DNA of 64,000 nt from Owenia fusiformis (lineage: Eukaryota; Annelida; Polychaeta; Sabellida; Oweniidae), in the NCBI GenBank assembly GCA_903813345.2, contig CAIIXF020000004.1, forward strand, positions 26,475,985 to 26,539,984, given 5' to 3'. This document shows, in pieces, positions 1 through 10,693 of the stretch (its first letter is position 1; every line of letters begins with the position of its first letter). Both the position numbers and the translations under genes were made by a program. The notes beneath the pieces are model-generated. The model saw only the letters and a program-made list of their open reading frames with translations, did no database searches and was not told the origin of the DNA.

Positions 1-784
1 TAATGCTGGGGCTTCTGTAGATTCCACATAGTAGTAGCCTTGTTTTGTCTTTAAGGGTCACTGTGAGAGCTAAGTGTTCAATGAATCTACTTTCTGTTGA
101 TTCGTATGACTGTACATCTATGGTGTTGTTAACGTATATGACTATTCCCCTCTTCGTTTTTTGTGATTCTGATGTGTCATCAAAGTTCCTGTAGCAGTCG
201 TATGTATCGTTTGAGATCCGAAGTTCGCTGAGAGTCATTGGGTCCTTTCTGTTTTTACACAGGGCTTCTGTAATAATTATTATGTCTGGGTTTTCAGACT
301 CTGCTGTTAGTTCAAGTTCTTTAATTTTATTTGATAACTGGTCTGCGTTGCTGTACAGAAATTTTATGGGGGGGTGGTTGCCTAGTCACTGGTTGCCTGC
401 AGCCTGGGACAGGCCGTCAAGGTCACATGGGGCTTTTCCACAGTTTTGGGAGAGTGGGGGGCTTGTTGTATTTGGTCTCCATTCTGGGAGTGATGGGGCG
501 TCTGTGGGGGGTGCTTCCTCTGTTTCCACAGGACTTTCATGAAGTGGGTCTATTTCATCTGAGCTGCTGGACTTAACACTGCAGGTGTCGGATCTGTCTG
601 GGACCTCAACATCTGAAGTTGTATAGTCATTATCGAGGTTACACAGGATTTCAAAGGTTTTTTTCGATTTGGATTGGCTGAAGTTTCGAGTTTGACGGAT
701 TTTTTGGCCTGACATCGCAGTGCAATGTAGTTGGTTCCGATTTGTTGTTCTCTGGCTTGTCTGTTGAATCAGTATTTTTAACAT
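1..784 (-). pseudogene. LINE ORF2, N-terminal part with endonuclease start, in-frame stop
   Basis: The frame opens at 784, overlaps the end of ORF1 by about 130 bases (a Met codon at 715 is a plausible start) and runs through a Ser/Pro-rich acidic linker. A TGA at 386-388 then interrupts it. In the same frame, from about 367 to 1, it continues with IKFLYSNADQLSNKIKEL, PDIIIITEA and later RGIVIYVN, which are typical strands of the APE-like endonuclease of CR1 ORF2. A run of seven C residues lies just after the stop. Either this copy carries a nonsense mutation or translation of ORF2 starts downstream of the stop. Catalytic residues beyond the first block, and the reverse transcriptase, lie outside the window. 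Confidence 0.7.
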
Positions 785-2207
785 ACGTGGATGTAGGCTT
801 GTCTGGCTTGGATTGGTTTGGTTTTCTTATGTCTGCATTGGTTGAGGAGAGGGATAGGGTTGACTCGGAGCGGGGTAAATTTCCATCGCAGTATTTGAGT
901 CGCATATCACGATCTCGGAACCTGGGTGGTATTTGGTCACGAGTCCTCTGTGGTCGTCCTCCTCGGGGAGCTGCTCCACCCCTACCTCGTTGCCTGTAGG
1001 ACACAGTGTCCCTCTGCTGTTGGGAGTTTTGTTCATTTTGTGGAATACTCACTATTTTTCCTCGTCTGATAGCTAGATTTTCTTCACCTAATTCTCTTCT
1101 TCCTTTCAATTCTTCTCTTAATCTCCTAGAGATTTCACGGTCTTCAGGAGATTGGTCGGGGTGGATGTATATGTTGTCCCATCGTCCTTCGTATCTGAGT
1201 CTGCGTGCGCGGGACAATATTTGTCCAGTGTATGTGTCATCCTTCATCATTACTAGTAGGAGTCTAGGCTTGTTAAGTTTTCTACCTAATCTGATTGTTT
1301 TGATAATCTGGATATTTAGGAGTTCAAGGCCATCCTCAAATATCTGTTTAACTTCTTCTAGGTCTTGGGCCTGGGCAGTATTAGGATTGGGGGATGTGGG
1401 CTCTTCCAGATTGTGAAGGACTATGTTCTTTTTACGTCTTTCCTGGTCATTTACACTTCTGAATCCAGTTTTTACAGATTCTAGGACATTGGGATAGATT
1501 TTGTTTTCAGAATTTTGTACTACTGCTGAAAAGGATTTGCTAAGCTGGGTAACTTCTTTTAATGATTTTTCTACTGATCCTTTTCCAAGATTTATCTCTT
1601 TGAGTGAATCACTGAATGTTTCAACTTTTTGGATTACATTCTCGTACAACCCCTGGAGGTGGTTCACTTTGGTGGAGACTGAGTCCAGGCTCTTCTTTGC
1701 CTGGGTTTGATCTTTTTTGATGGATTGTAGGGAATGAGCAACCGATTTTGCAACTTCAACGATACCTGCTTTTGATTGTGCCAGAATATATTTGACCTGG
1801 GGTTCACATTCATGACAGTACCAGTGGGTTTGGTTGGTTGATGCAGTGAGTAGGGCAAGATCGTTTTTGTTGAGATTTTCACAAGAGTTGCAAAGCCAGA
1901 GATCGCAAAATTCACACCCTAGAAGATTTGAATTCGGGATATCACATCTGTCACAATTATGTTGAATAGAAGTATGCTTACCAGCTGTAGATTTCGCGCC
2001 GCCTGCGCTCTGGGTCTTCTCTAAAATCAGTTTTGGTGAGATGATTTTTTTCAATTTTTCAAGTTTTGATGACTTCTCGTTTGACTTCTCGCGGGATTTA
2101 AAACCCCTTTTTGACTTACTGTCATGTCGTTCTAGGTCGGTTTTATTCACCTCAGTTTCGTCTTCATTTGCGGCTGCTTGTTCAGTAGATACTCCTCTGG
2201 TTCTCAT
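651..2207 (-). CDS. LINE ORF1 protein with PHD-like zinc finger
   Basis: This 518-residue reading frame is intact. Residues 1-75 are basic and charged. Residues 85-134 form a PHD-like zinc finger with C85, C88, C98, C101, C106, C109, H128, C131 and C134, the aromatic W104 and the closing HWYCHEC; a Cys replaces the usual fourth-position His. Residues about 140-245 look like a coiled coil. Residues about 250-360 resemble the RRM-like/C-terminal nucleic-acid-binding region of LINE ORF1 proteins (RKKNIVLHNLEE, then a charged helix). The tail is rich in Arg/Gly (RGRGGAAPRGGRPQR) and then Ser/Thr/Lys. By family knowledge it should bind element RNA and act as a chaperone in retrotransposition particles. 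The start at 2207 is the first Met of the frame. Confidence 0.85.
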   Translation of the reverse strand: MRTRGVSTEQAAANEDETEVNKTDLERHDSKSKRGFKSREKSNEKSSKLEKLKKIISPKLILEKTQSAGGAKSTAGKHTSIQHNCDRCDIPNSNLLGCEFCDLWLCNSCENLNKNDLALLTASTNQTHWYCHECEPQVKYILAQSKAGIVEVAKSVAHSLQSIKKDQTQAKKSLDSVSTKVNHLQGLYENVIQKVETFSDSLKEINLGKGSVEKSLKEVTQLSKSFSAVVQNSENKIYPNVLESVKTGFRSVNDQERRKKNIVLHNLEEPTSPNPNTAQAQDLEEVKQIFEDGLELLNIQIIKTIRLGRKLNKPRLLLVMMKDDTYTGQILSRARRLRYEGRWDNIYIHPDQSPEDREISRRLREELKGRRELGEENLAIRRGKIVSIPQNEQNSQQQRDTVSYRQRGRGGAAPRGGRPQRTRDQIPPRFRDRDMRLKYCDGNLPRSESTLSLSSTNADIRKPNQSKPDKPTSTYVKNTDSTDKPENNKSEPTTLHCDVRPKNPSNSKLQPIQIEKNL

Positions 2208-2300
2208 AGTCGGTTGTTAGATGGATCCCAGCATAATACTATGATCTTGGTATGGGGACGTTGATGTCGTAAAGTTTTCAACCGGAACAATGGGGTGTCC

Positions 2301-2767
2301 ACTTTAAGCGCCGATTACTGCAAGATGCGTCGTGCTAGTCTCGAAAGATCCTGTGCATCTGGTAGGAGAGATATTGTTGTGGCTTCTTCTTCACGGAATC
2401 ACAGCTACACTACACTAGGATACTCAGTAAATCTGATTTTAACTCAGAAATTTTCGGAGATATTTAGAAGACATGTTTATCGCGCAAGCATTAAAATTAA
2501 AATAATGTTTAAACAATGTTAGACTATGTCATATGATGTATGAGCTATGTCGAACGAGAGACATTAAAGTGTACCTTTCGGCTACTAACCAGTCCTCTGA
2601 CCAAAGATCAGCACGATATTTGCGTTTGCGTGTCATTACTAGATGCAAAAAGATATGGCAGAGTAATGGGGGATATGGTCAAAGGCCTCAGAAATGGTTT
2701 GAACCACGTTGGGGTTTATTATAGCCTCACACAAAGTTAACAAAATGGTGACGTGTGGAACTTTTAA
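2301..2767. other. no gene seen
   Basis: This stretch follows the LINE leader. It holds only short open frames without recognisable motifs or splice signals that join to neighbours. Confidence 0.5.
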
Positions 2768-3141
2768 AGGCTGAATCAGATCTATAGGGGGTGACAAAAT
2801 TATGAGCAACATGTATTATAATTGTCCTCCCAATCGATTCCTTACAATATCATCATGTAATATCTCCCAAAAGAATCACAATATGATATAAACTGGTAAA
2901 GTTATTAATGATTCAAAGTGCAAAAATGGGTGGAAAATGTTTAAATTCTCCAAATAATAAGAATGGTAAACATTCTTATAGAAAAATGATACAGTATTGT
3001 AAAAATCTTTAGTTTTCCTGAAATAAAGTATGTACTTTTGTGATTTTTAGAAAATAGAAATGACGGAATGGCATTAGGCAAAAATATTCTAAAATTGAAA
3101 CGATTTTTTGTTTAGCCGTCTTGCTATATCTGATTCTCTCT
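2768..3141. mobile_element. TTAA-flanked MITE, copy 1
   Basis: A 374-bp non-coding element is bounded by TTAA (2764-2767 and 3142-3145). Its inverted ends read AGGCTGAATCAGATCTA on the left and AGAGAGAATCAGATATA on the reverse complement of the right. A second copy in opposite orientation lies at 32116-32479 with the same ends and interior. TTAA duplications are known for piggyBac and Kolobok families; which of the two applies cannot be told without a transposase. Confidence 0.7.
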
Positions 3142-3449
3142 TTAATTTGATGACGTTTTTAATCATTATTTGAAAAATTGTGAATTGGATTTACAAATAA
3201 GAGAGAAATGAACTCACAAACCCTGGAAGTGGTTCAGAAAAAGTTTCATTTTGAAATTTTCGTTCTCATTGAAATCAATGGTGCAGATTTGAAAAATGAC
3301 GAACATTTCTTCTCATCTAGGATTGAACACAAATATTGCTTTATTTTGAAAGGTTAGCATAGTTGAAAAGTATATTTCAGACAATTTTGTTATAATATGA
3401 AAATAAAGTCTGCACCCCATATGACATCACTGTGTAATCTGATAACATA

Positions 3450-3595
3450 TAACATATTTAAACAAGGCATTAACATGCAAAATATCAACACCTGCCATTT
3501 GTTACAGACAGTGTAACAGACCAGACGCAAACCGACGAACAAAAGCCGCCGCAGGATATAACAATATGTCATTACTTCTTGTGGTGACATAAAAA
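3450..3595 (+). repeat. dispersed repeat ending in a hairpin
   Basis: The block containing AAGGCATTAACATGCAAAAT and CACCTGCCATTTGTTAC recurs in diverged form at about 14545-14640 and, on the opposite strand, at about 46862-46920. Its end, with AACAATATGTCA and a GTGGTGACATAA hairpin, also recurs at about 30850-30885. It is an interspersed repeat, possibly a SINE or a LINE 3' end; no pol III promoter was recognised. Confidence 0.5.
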
Positions 3596-4377
3596 TGCTA
3601 AAAATCTAAAGTTTATGTAAAAAGGAAATTAAATGGTTGAGATTATGTATAGTTTGATCGATATCTAAGACTATGAAATGTAGAAAAATGTTTTCTACGG
3701 TGTATAGAGTTGAAATTGATGAACTAAAAATCTACTGGCAGAAAATTCAAATATTTGAAAATTCAAGGCTTTTTGTGAACAACTTTATTTCGATTGTAAT
3801 TTTTCGAAACAGTTTTCATAAAAATACTATTTGGATGGTATTTTCAAACTGGGGTCTCCAAGTACATCGTCGTACAGTACGTTATCTTCAATATAAGTAG
3901 TAAAAGTAGTAAATCATCTACCTTCTAACCCAGACATCAATATGGACTATGAAAACATGACTGATTTATGCACTTGAGTTAAAGTTGTAAAATGTAAGCA
4001 ATTAAGTATCCAATCTCGAGCTCAGCAGCCATAATACGTGTGAAGTTCCAAGTGGTCTGGGATACCCAAGTATTCCGACTCTTGCCGAAGTGCTCTGACT
4101 TGACCAAAATATTCTGGGTTTAGTAGTACTTGTTACTAATTACCAGATTACACTTGATACGTCGATTTTCTAATTTTCCATTCAATTCCATGATGCGTCG
4201 AGAGATGAATAATTTCGGAAACCACTTATATTGACATATTATGTATGATTCTGACTTGTGCTCAAAAGGCCTTCCATTTATTTTTATAAATAAACTAGCA
4301 GGATACCTGTTGAGGAATGACAGATCCCAGAATGTGCGACTTTTGCACTATGGGACACTCAGGAGCAATATAATATA
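3596..4377. other. no gene seen
   Basis: AT-rich non-coding DNA. No motif-bearing open frame or array was found. Confidence 0.5.
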
Positions 4378-5462
4378 CAGGGTGTCCGGAAAGTAAAGAT
4401 ACAAATGCTCTTGTTTTAAGAGATTAGGTTCTTTTGAAATTAAACTGCTACAGATTGTACAGGAAGATTATTACAATATATCTACCAACTTTCATCACAT
4501 ATAGTCTTAACGTGTTCAAGTTATGGTTGTTATGGTTACGGCTGTGAGGGGTATGCGGAGCAGTTCCACTTCCAGAACATCGCTAAAATGTCAAAAATTG
4601 CTAAAATACAATCATCTGAAACAGCGTTTTTTGTCGTATTTTCTATCAATGTTTTGCTGATTTTTGTTTGTTGTTTGTATTATTACTGCCATAGTTTTTT
4701 CTTTTATATAATGATGCGATTGTTACATATCAGAACTATTTTATTTCTCTAAGCAGTATAATCAAAGAAATATCATACAAGTGTTTAGAAAAAACAGCCT
4801 CTGGATTTAGTTGGAAAGTCAATATTGCATCTCCATAATACACCCATTCTCAAAGCAAAGAAAACAATTCTGACAATGGATTGTCTTGACATTAAACCTT
4901 TCTATGCAATGCCCCATTTTCAGCTGATAGAGCCTTTTTTGACTTCTACCTTATGACCATCTGAAAGCAATATTTGTAAGAAGTTATACATACAAAATGA
5001 GTCTCAGCTGGAAGTCAATGCTATAAGCAATTTGAGAGACGGACAGCGATGATTTTGTCAAGTCTTTGAATCGGCGGTCAAGATGCACCAAAAATGTTTA
5101 GATAATGGGGAAAATATGGAATATTCAATGATAGTAGTTATATGAAGAGATCAAATAATGTTACGGTACTAATCCTTATGCTGTTGTAGTACATAATTTG
5201 ATGTAATATAGGAATAAATGGAAGAATGCCAAGATGCTATGAGCAGGAAAGAAATTTGTAAAACACATTTGTGACGTTGCTCCACATACCCTTGACTCCC
5301 GTTACCATAACGACCATAACTTTTTCATTTTAAAACTAAAAGCCATGACCGTTGCAGGATATATTGCTATAATGTCATTCTACATTCTGGAGCAATTTCA
5401 TCTCATAACATGTAAATCTCTTAAAATGAGAGCATTTGTATCTTTACTTTCCGGACACCCTG
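4378..5462. mobile_element. Tc1/mariner-type MITE with long inverted ends
   Basis: The element starts with CAGGGTGTCCGGAAAGTAAA and ends with its reverse complement, flanked by TA on both sides (4376-4377, 5463-5464). The terminal inverted repeats match almost perfectly for about 50 bp. Related inverted blocks continue further inward, for example GTTATGGTTGTTATGG near 4523 against CCATAACGACCATAAC near 5305. The 1.08-kb interior has no transposase-length frame, so the copy is non-autonomous. Confidence 0.8.
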
Positions 5463-5756
5463 TATTAATGTATTTATGCTTGGTTCGAATTTTAGAAATA
5501 AAAATTGGCCGAAAGATAGGCCTCACATTTGAAAGATTGGCCCATATTTTCTAAAAGTGAATCAAATATCTCCAAAATGGGTTAATATCGGCAAACATTA
5601 ATTCCAGCAAAATATTTTTGATATCCTCCCTTGTGGATTTTCAGATCTACTAAATCAAGTGAACTTAGAGTAGTTGGGCAAGATTTAGAACACCTGGGTA
5701 ACCGAGAACAGTTGGGTCTCCTCATACGTGTGGATGTGCGGCATATCGCCCAGGCC

Positions 5757-8700
5757 ATGAGGGCAAACCTCTGCCGATTACTGACTGGATTATTACTACC
5801 TGTAATTACTCTCTTGATCGTATACAGATCATTTGGATCAACCAGCATAGGCAAGTACGACTTTCCTGGTGTTCGACTTTCTGATGTATTATTTAACAGA
5901 AAATTTAATTGTATTAGCATAATTGCTGTTTATATTTTTCACAGTGGAATTTCATCTTTTTCAAAATGGTTGACATTAAACATATAATTATCGTCACTGT
6001 ACGATAAATCTTACATATGTAAATATAACATGCGCGTCGGTCAATTTGTTCTCATTCATATGCCATTTGAGTATATGTATTTGGTAAATACGATGATTGC
6101 GATATCGCAAATTCTCAGCTTTTTCTTCTTAGATGTTTCGTACTTCTAAGATCTTTCATATCTGTGCGCTATCTGCGATATACATCAAATGTCTTTTGTA
6201 AAAAATAATATTGATATTTTCCAGATATACTAACCGAGCAACTGACGCCAATATATGACAGACAAGCACAATACAATGATACATTCGCTACACTGACAAA
6301 AGATGACGCTATATTCGTCATTGTGCTTACATATCAAGGATGTGGCTCGAGCTATCTTGTGGATATCCTAAATCGGAATCCTGATGTCTTCTACATGTAC
6401 GAGCCATTCCGCCTCATGAAAGATAAGGTAATTGTTGTATCTTAGAACAACCAAATTGTGTTATTGTGTTTTGATGTTTCATTTGGCCAATAGGTGACAG
6501 CACAAAACAGACAGTTTCGAGACTATTGTACCAAGATGGAGATTTCTAAATAGTGAAATATATTTGAGAGTAAAACCATATTTTATGTAGTTTATTGGAT
6601 ATACAGGAGGGACATAAGTTTTAACAGTAATGATTGAATCACTCTACCCTACAACGCGACCATGGTCGGAGGAAGGTTTTACTTTCATCATTTTCACAAA
6701 GAAGGAGGTCGAAATGTATTATCCATATATTTTACCCGTGACATCCGGTTACTGAAAGGCGAATCAGTCACAAATTCCAAGGGCTTCGATAATCGAGAAA
6801 GAAACCCTTCACTTTCAATAGTGATCCGCTCGATTACCCTGGTTACCGAAACGTTCGTTTCGGTAACAAAATGTCGGAACGTCGAAGGTACGATTTTTCT
6901 TTTTTCCTTATTTCACGCGTTGTAGGCAGAATCCACACGACGTTTTTTCTCATAAACGTATATCAGTATCATATGTTTTAGAAAATGTACATGTTTGCGA
7001 AAGATTAGCTCAGAAGACAACAGAATCGTCGATTTAATTCCTCACTTTTTACAGAAACGGTTTGGGTTAAAAGTCCAGATCTTAACTGTTTTTCGAAATA
7101 CCGTTTCTGTATCTTAAGTGAGGGTTTAAATCGACGATTCTGTTGTCTTCTGAACTATGTTCGCAAATATGTACATTTTCTTAAACATATGATACTGACA
7201 CACGTTTGTGTTAAAAATGTCGTGGGAATTCTGCCTACAACGTATAAAATAAGGAAAAAAGAAAAATCGTACCTTCGATGTTCCGACATTTTGTTACCGA
7301 AACGGAACATTAACACAACGCAACCATGACATTTTGCGATGATACATGACACTACCCCTAGCTAACCTTGAAATTCTATTAAATAATGTTAGATAGTAGA
7401 TGTACACACCTTAAAATAATTTGTAGGGGATGCCATTTCCACGTCCAATAGAGGCGGACCGAGATATACTCCAGAAAGAGGTCCAAATGTATGAACAATT
7501 GAACAGATGTGAGTTGGATAGACTTCCAATTGGTAGCAATCTGATGGAAGATGAGATGGTTGTTGAATATAATCGCCCAATGGAGAGATACAGTAGCTGT
7601 CTTAAATTGAAGAAGCCAGTTGATTACTGCATTCAAGAAGCTGTGGATATTTGCACTAACAGAAAGGTGATTGTTCAGAGATTGGTCTGGAAGTTGACAT
7701 GATTGGATGGTTGAAGAGGGTGGGATTTGGGGATTTAAAAATGAAGGCCCATTCACTAAAGCAGAATCATTCAGTGCATTCAGGCATTGTGGACCGAATC
7801 ATTCCTCGGAAGGTGTTGTTTTCAAATCTGTGTACGACCGCGCAGCGGGAGTGCAAAGTTTAGGAAACAACACCTGAGCAAAATGAATCAGCCACAATGC
7901 ACCAAGTATTGGGTTTGAATTCGTTTCGCATATTGGAAAAATATTTTCTACGAAATCAATTCAAAGAAACCTTTTGCAAGTGTCATGTTGGCAAAGCATC
8001 AATTTCAATCTCTAGAGTCAAGTTGTCACCTTGACAACCATTCAACGAATTACCTTGGGTGCGGAAATTAGTTATATAATGCAATGCAGTTATATGAAAT
8101 ATTGTATTCGGATTGGCTGGAATCTGACACACCTTGCCTAGCTGGTGGCGAAACTGGTAACTACCTACTCGTATCTGAGTAATTGTACGTAAACGTAATG
8201 CATGAAAAGGGTACTAAAATGCCACAAACCGCATGATTTGAATCGATTACATGAACGCAAATCATACGAGGAAGTGTCTAAAAATATGCTTAATCTTTTC
8301 AGGTGAAGATGACAAAAGTAGTCCGTGGAACTATGGAAGGAATTGGCGCGTTTTTAGAGAAGCAGACGACAACTAAAAATATCAAAATAATCCATTTATT
8401 ACGTGACCCTCGGGGCGAAATCAACTCAAGAATGCATACAAAGTGGGCGGGTTATAAACACCTGTCCTTTAAGAAAAAGCGGATTTTTGTTAGAGATATG
8501 TGTGATCGAATGAGCAAAGATGTCCTAATTCGACAAAAACTAGAAAAATTATACCCAGGAGTCTTTATGAATATAACACACGAGGAATACAGCTCCCATC
8601 CAAAATTATTTTACGAAATATTCAAATTCATCGGCTTGAAGCTAGAGATTAACGAGTTTGTGCCGATAATTGAATCCGGTGGCTTTGATGTAAACAAATG

Positions 8701-8824
8701 GGTGAAAGATCTTGATAGAGATATAGCGGAAATGATTGATGAAGTTTGTGCAAAAACATATGCGCAAATTGGATATACACCTATGAGTATAAAAGATATG
8801 AGCGTCCGACATGTCCGAGATTGA
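5757..8824 (+). CDS. carbohydrate sulfotransferase-like type II membrane protein, four exons
   Basis: Inferred exons are 5757-5868, 6225-6427, 7427-7666 and 8303-8824 (stop). All junctions are GT-AG and phases agree, giving about 358 residues. Residues 8-23 form a hydrophobic signal anchor, as expected for a Golgi enzyme. Exon 2 carries the 5'-phosphosulfate region (TYQGCGSSYL, residues 73-82) followed by NPDVFYMYEP, close to the NPDVFYLMEP-type block of GlcNAc-6-O/CHST sulfotransferases. Exon 4 carries the 3'-phosphate-binding block IIHLLRDPRGEINSR with R219 and S227. The family moves sulfate from PAPS to glycan hydroxyls in the Golgi. The basic residue usual before the GSS loop (RSGSS in CHSTs) is Gly here, so activity is uncertain. 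The start was chosen because it places the anchor at the N terminus; the exon 1 boundary is the weakest part. Confidence 0.75.
6853..7309. repeat. long palindrome (foldback MITE) in sulfotransferase intron 2
   Basis: Two arms of about 200 bp are inverted copies: GTAACAAAATGTCGG near 6863 matches CCGACATTTTGTTAC near 7282, and the match continues inward through CGTCGATTTAA and AGAAACGG to a loop near 7080. A short perfect hairpin ACCGAAACG/CGTTTCGGT sits at the left edge. No coding frame or clear target duplication was found. Confidence 0.75.
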
Positions 8825-9223
8825 AGCATTAATGCAGGTATCCGATAGTGGCAGATTTTGGACACTATTGCATCTGTTACAGTTTGGTGGATCACTAACA
8901 AAATCACCCAAAGAGCCATCTGCTATATGATGAATACTGTATCTTTACTTACGGCGACGTTTCGTTACGTGCTCCACTACTCCAGGACTTATAGGGGACA
9001 AGGTGGATGTCCAACGAGTCATGAATCCTTCCCCGTTTAAATATGTATTGGATTATCCGATACATGAATTATCCTGAAATAAACTCAGAATTCTTGGACG
9101 TTATAATCATCATGGAAGGATAAGAGTCAAAAATTGAGTACATTACTCCTAATCCCTTTAGTTTATGATGGAATGATCATAGAGACAATTTTGCACATTA
9201 AATAATGAAACTTGAAAAGCTAA
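8825..9223. other. sulfotransferase 3' flank, no further gene seen
   Basis: The presumed 3' untranslated region and intergenic DNA. No further exon-like frame was recognised. Confidence 0.4.
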
Positions 9224-10036
9224 CCCCCCTATCACACCAAACTAGTTCTTACCCGTTCTTGCCAGTCCTACGAAAACGTCGTAAAACGGGCTCAATCTGG
9301 CTGTGGTCGGGAAATATGTCTGAAATAATTAGCTTCTTCGGTCTTAAACAGTCTTCAATACGTCCATCTCGTTCGCAGTTCGTTCAGGTCGCACCACGTC
9401 GGTGTGCAGCGTCGTAGAACGCGTCCCTTAGTCTAGAAGGTCAACATGACCTGATTACAGAACGGTATGGTCGCCATCGAATTTTGAATCGATTCAAAAT
9501 TCTAAAATCACATTCCCGTCTGAGAACGTTCATAAAGTTCGTAAATAGACCTTAGAAAGTTGCAGCTACGTTCATTCCATTCGCACACAGTTTCAAACCA
9601 GTTTTGAAGAACGCAGTGGCAACTTGTTTGGTGTGATAGCTAGGCTATATTTTTGCTAACTCGTTCATAAGCAGTGTTAAATACGTTCTTAATCAGTTTA
9701 AACCCGTTTGCAATTAGTTCTACCTCGTTTTCAACACGTCCTCAGACAGTTCAACTCGTTGTTAAAACGTCCCTAGTAGGATTGAAGTACGACGGTTCCG
9801 TTCGTAGTACGTCCAGCTCGTCGTTAGTACGTTGTCACTCGTTCTAATTGTAGAACATGACGACCACGAGAACATTTTGAGCATTGTCTAAGTTCTAGAG
9901 GACCTACCCGTTCGAGTACGTTCGATGAAGTTTGTAAATAGATCCCAAACGGTTCTTAGTAGGTCCAGTCCGTTCGTACACAGTTGAAGCCCGTTTTCGA
10001 GAACGTAGTGAGAACTAGTTTGGTGTGATAGTAGGG
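9224..10036. mobile_element. PIF/Harbinger-like MITE with duplicated right half
   Basis: Inverted ends read CTATCACACCAAACTAGTTC just inside C-rich tips, and the element is flanked by TAA (9221-9223, 10037-10039), consistent with the TWA duplications of PIF/Harbinger. An internal copy of the right terminus ends at 9639 (GTTTGGTGTGATAG). The segments before 9639 and before 10036 align along their last 150 bp or so, so the right half is tandemly duplicated. The interior is full of degenerate CGTTC/CGTCC motifs and non-coding. Confidence 0.65.
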
Positions 10037-10039
10037 TAA

Positions 10040-10693
10040 CCATATATATAAAGTTGACACTCCGACATTTCCAATCGTGTATTTAATTGTGTCATTTATT
10101 TCATCCAAGAATTGGAAGGAATAGCGAGTGTCAAATGTTGAAAGCAATCTTCAAAATCCATGCCAAAATTTTCCTTGCATGTTCAATATATTTTCAATTT
10201 CAAGGGTTTAATGGAATCTTTTTGAAGGTCTCATTTTCTCAAGAAATAATTTCTAATTGATTATTGACAGTTGACAATGACGGATGGTCACAAAATGAGT
10301 AAGCTTACGCTTACCATATCACATGATGAATACAATTGAATGTTCACATGTTAACACGAATTTGAATATAAGAGAATGTTAATAACTACACTAAAATTCA
10401 CTTGTGAAAATATTATCTTATCTATCAACAACATGTCACGCCATCAAAGACATGTTCGAAATACAATGATGGCCAGTTTTACTTTTAATTTGCGACGATA
10501 ACTTTATTAATACACTTCACGAGCGATAACTCCGATCCCAGGAGTCTGATGGTCAAAGCCTGAGACTACCACAGCCTCAGATGTAGACAAAACTATTACG
10601 AACTATTCGACTCTTTTTTAAAGAAGCAAAACGAACTATTGGAAAGGTCTGAGACTCTATTTATGGTATTCAGATAAATCCACCCACCTTACA
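10040..10693. other. 5' flank of the peptidase gene
   Basis: Non-coding. No TATA box with a convincing position was recognised. The stretch GATTATTGACAGTTGAC and an AT-rich part precede the start codon at 10694. Confidence 0.35.

Larger units (their letters stand above)
1..2300 (-). mobile_element. CR1-like non-LTR retrotransposon, 5' portion
   Basis: On the - strand a long ORF1 with a PHD-like zinc finger is followed by an overlapping ORF2 frame that enters an APE-type endonuclease domain and leaves the window at base 1. This ORF order and the PHD-coiled coil-RRM-like ORF1 are known from CR1/L2-clade LINEs of invertebrates. The reverse transcriptase and 3' tail lie outside the window. The 5' end is not defined by a target-site duplication; about 2.3 kb is a guess from the start of ORF1 at 2207 plus a short leader. 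Confidence 0.8.

Noticed and set aside
651-2207. Host PHD-finger chromatin gene
   Set aside because: The coiled coil plus RRM-like region and the adjoining endonuclease frame show it is LINE ORF1.
5631-5756. N-terminal extension of the sulfotransferase exon 1 frame
   Set aside because: No Met other than the first codon, and the extension would put the signal anchor at about residue 50. The Met at 5757 gives a normal type II layout.
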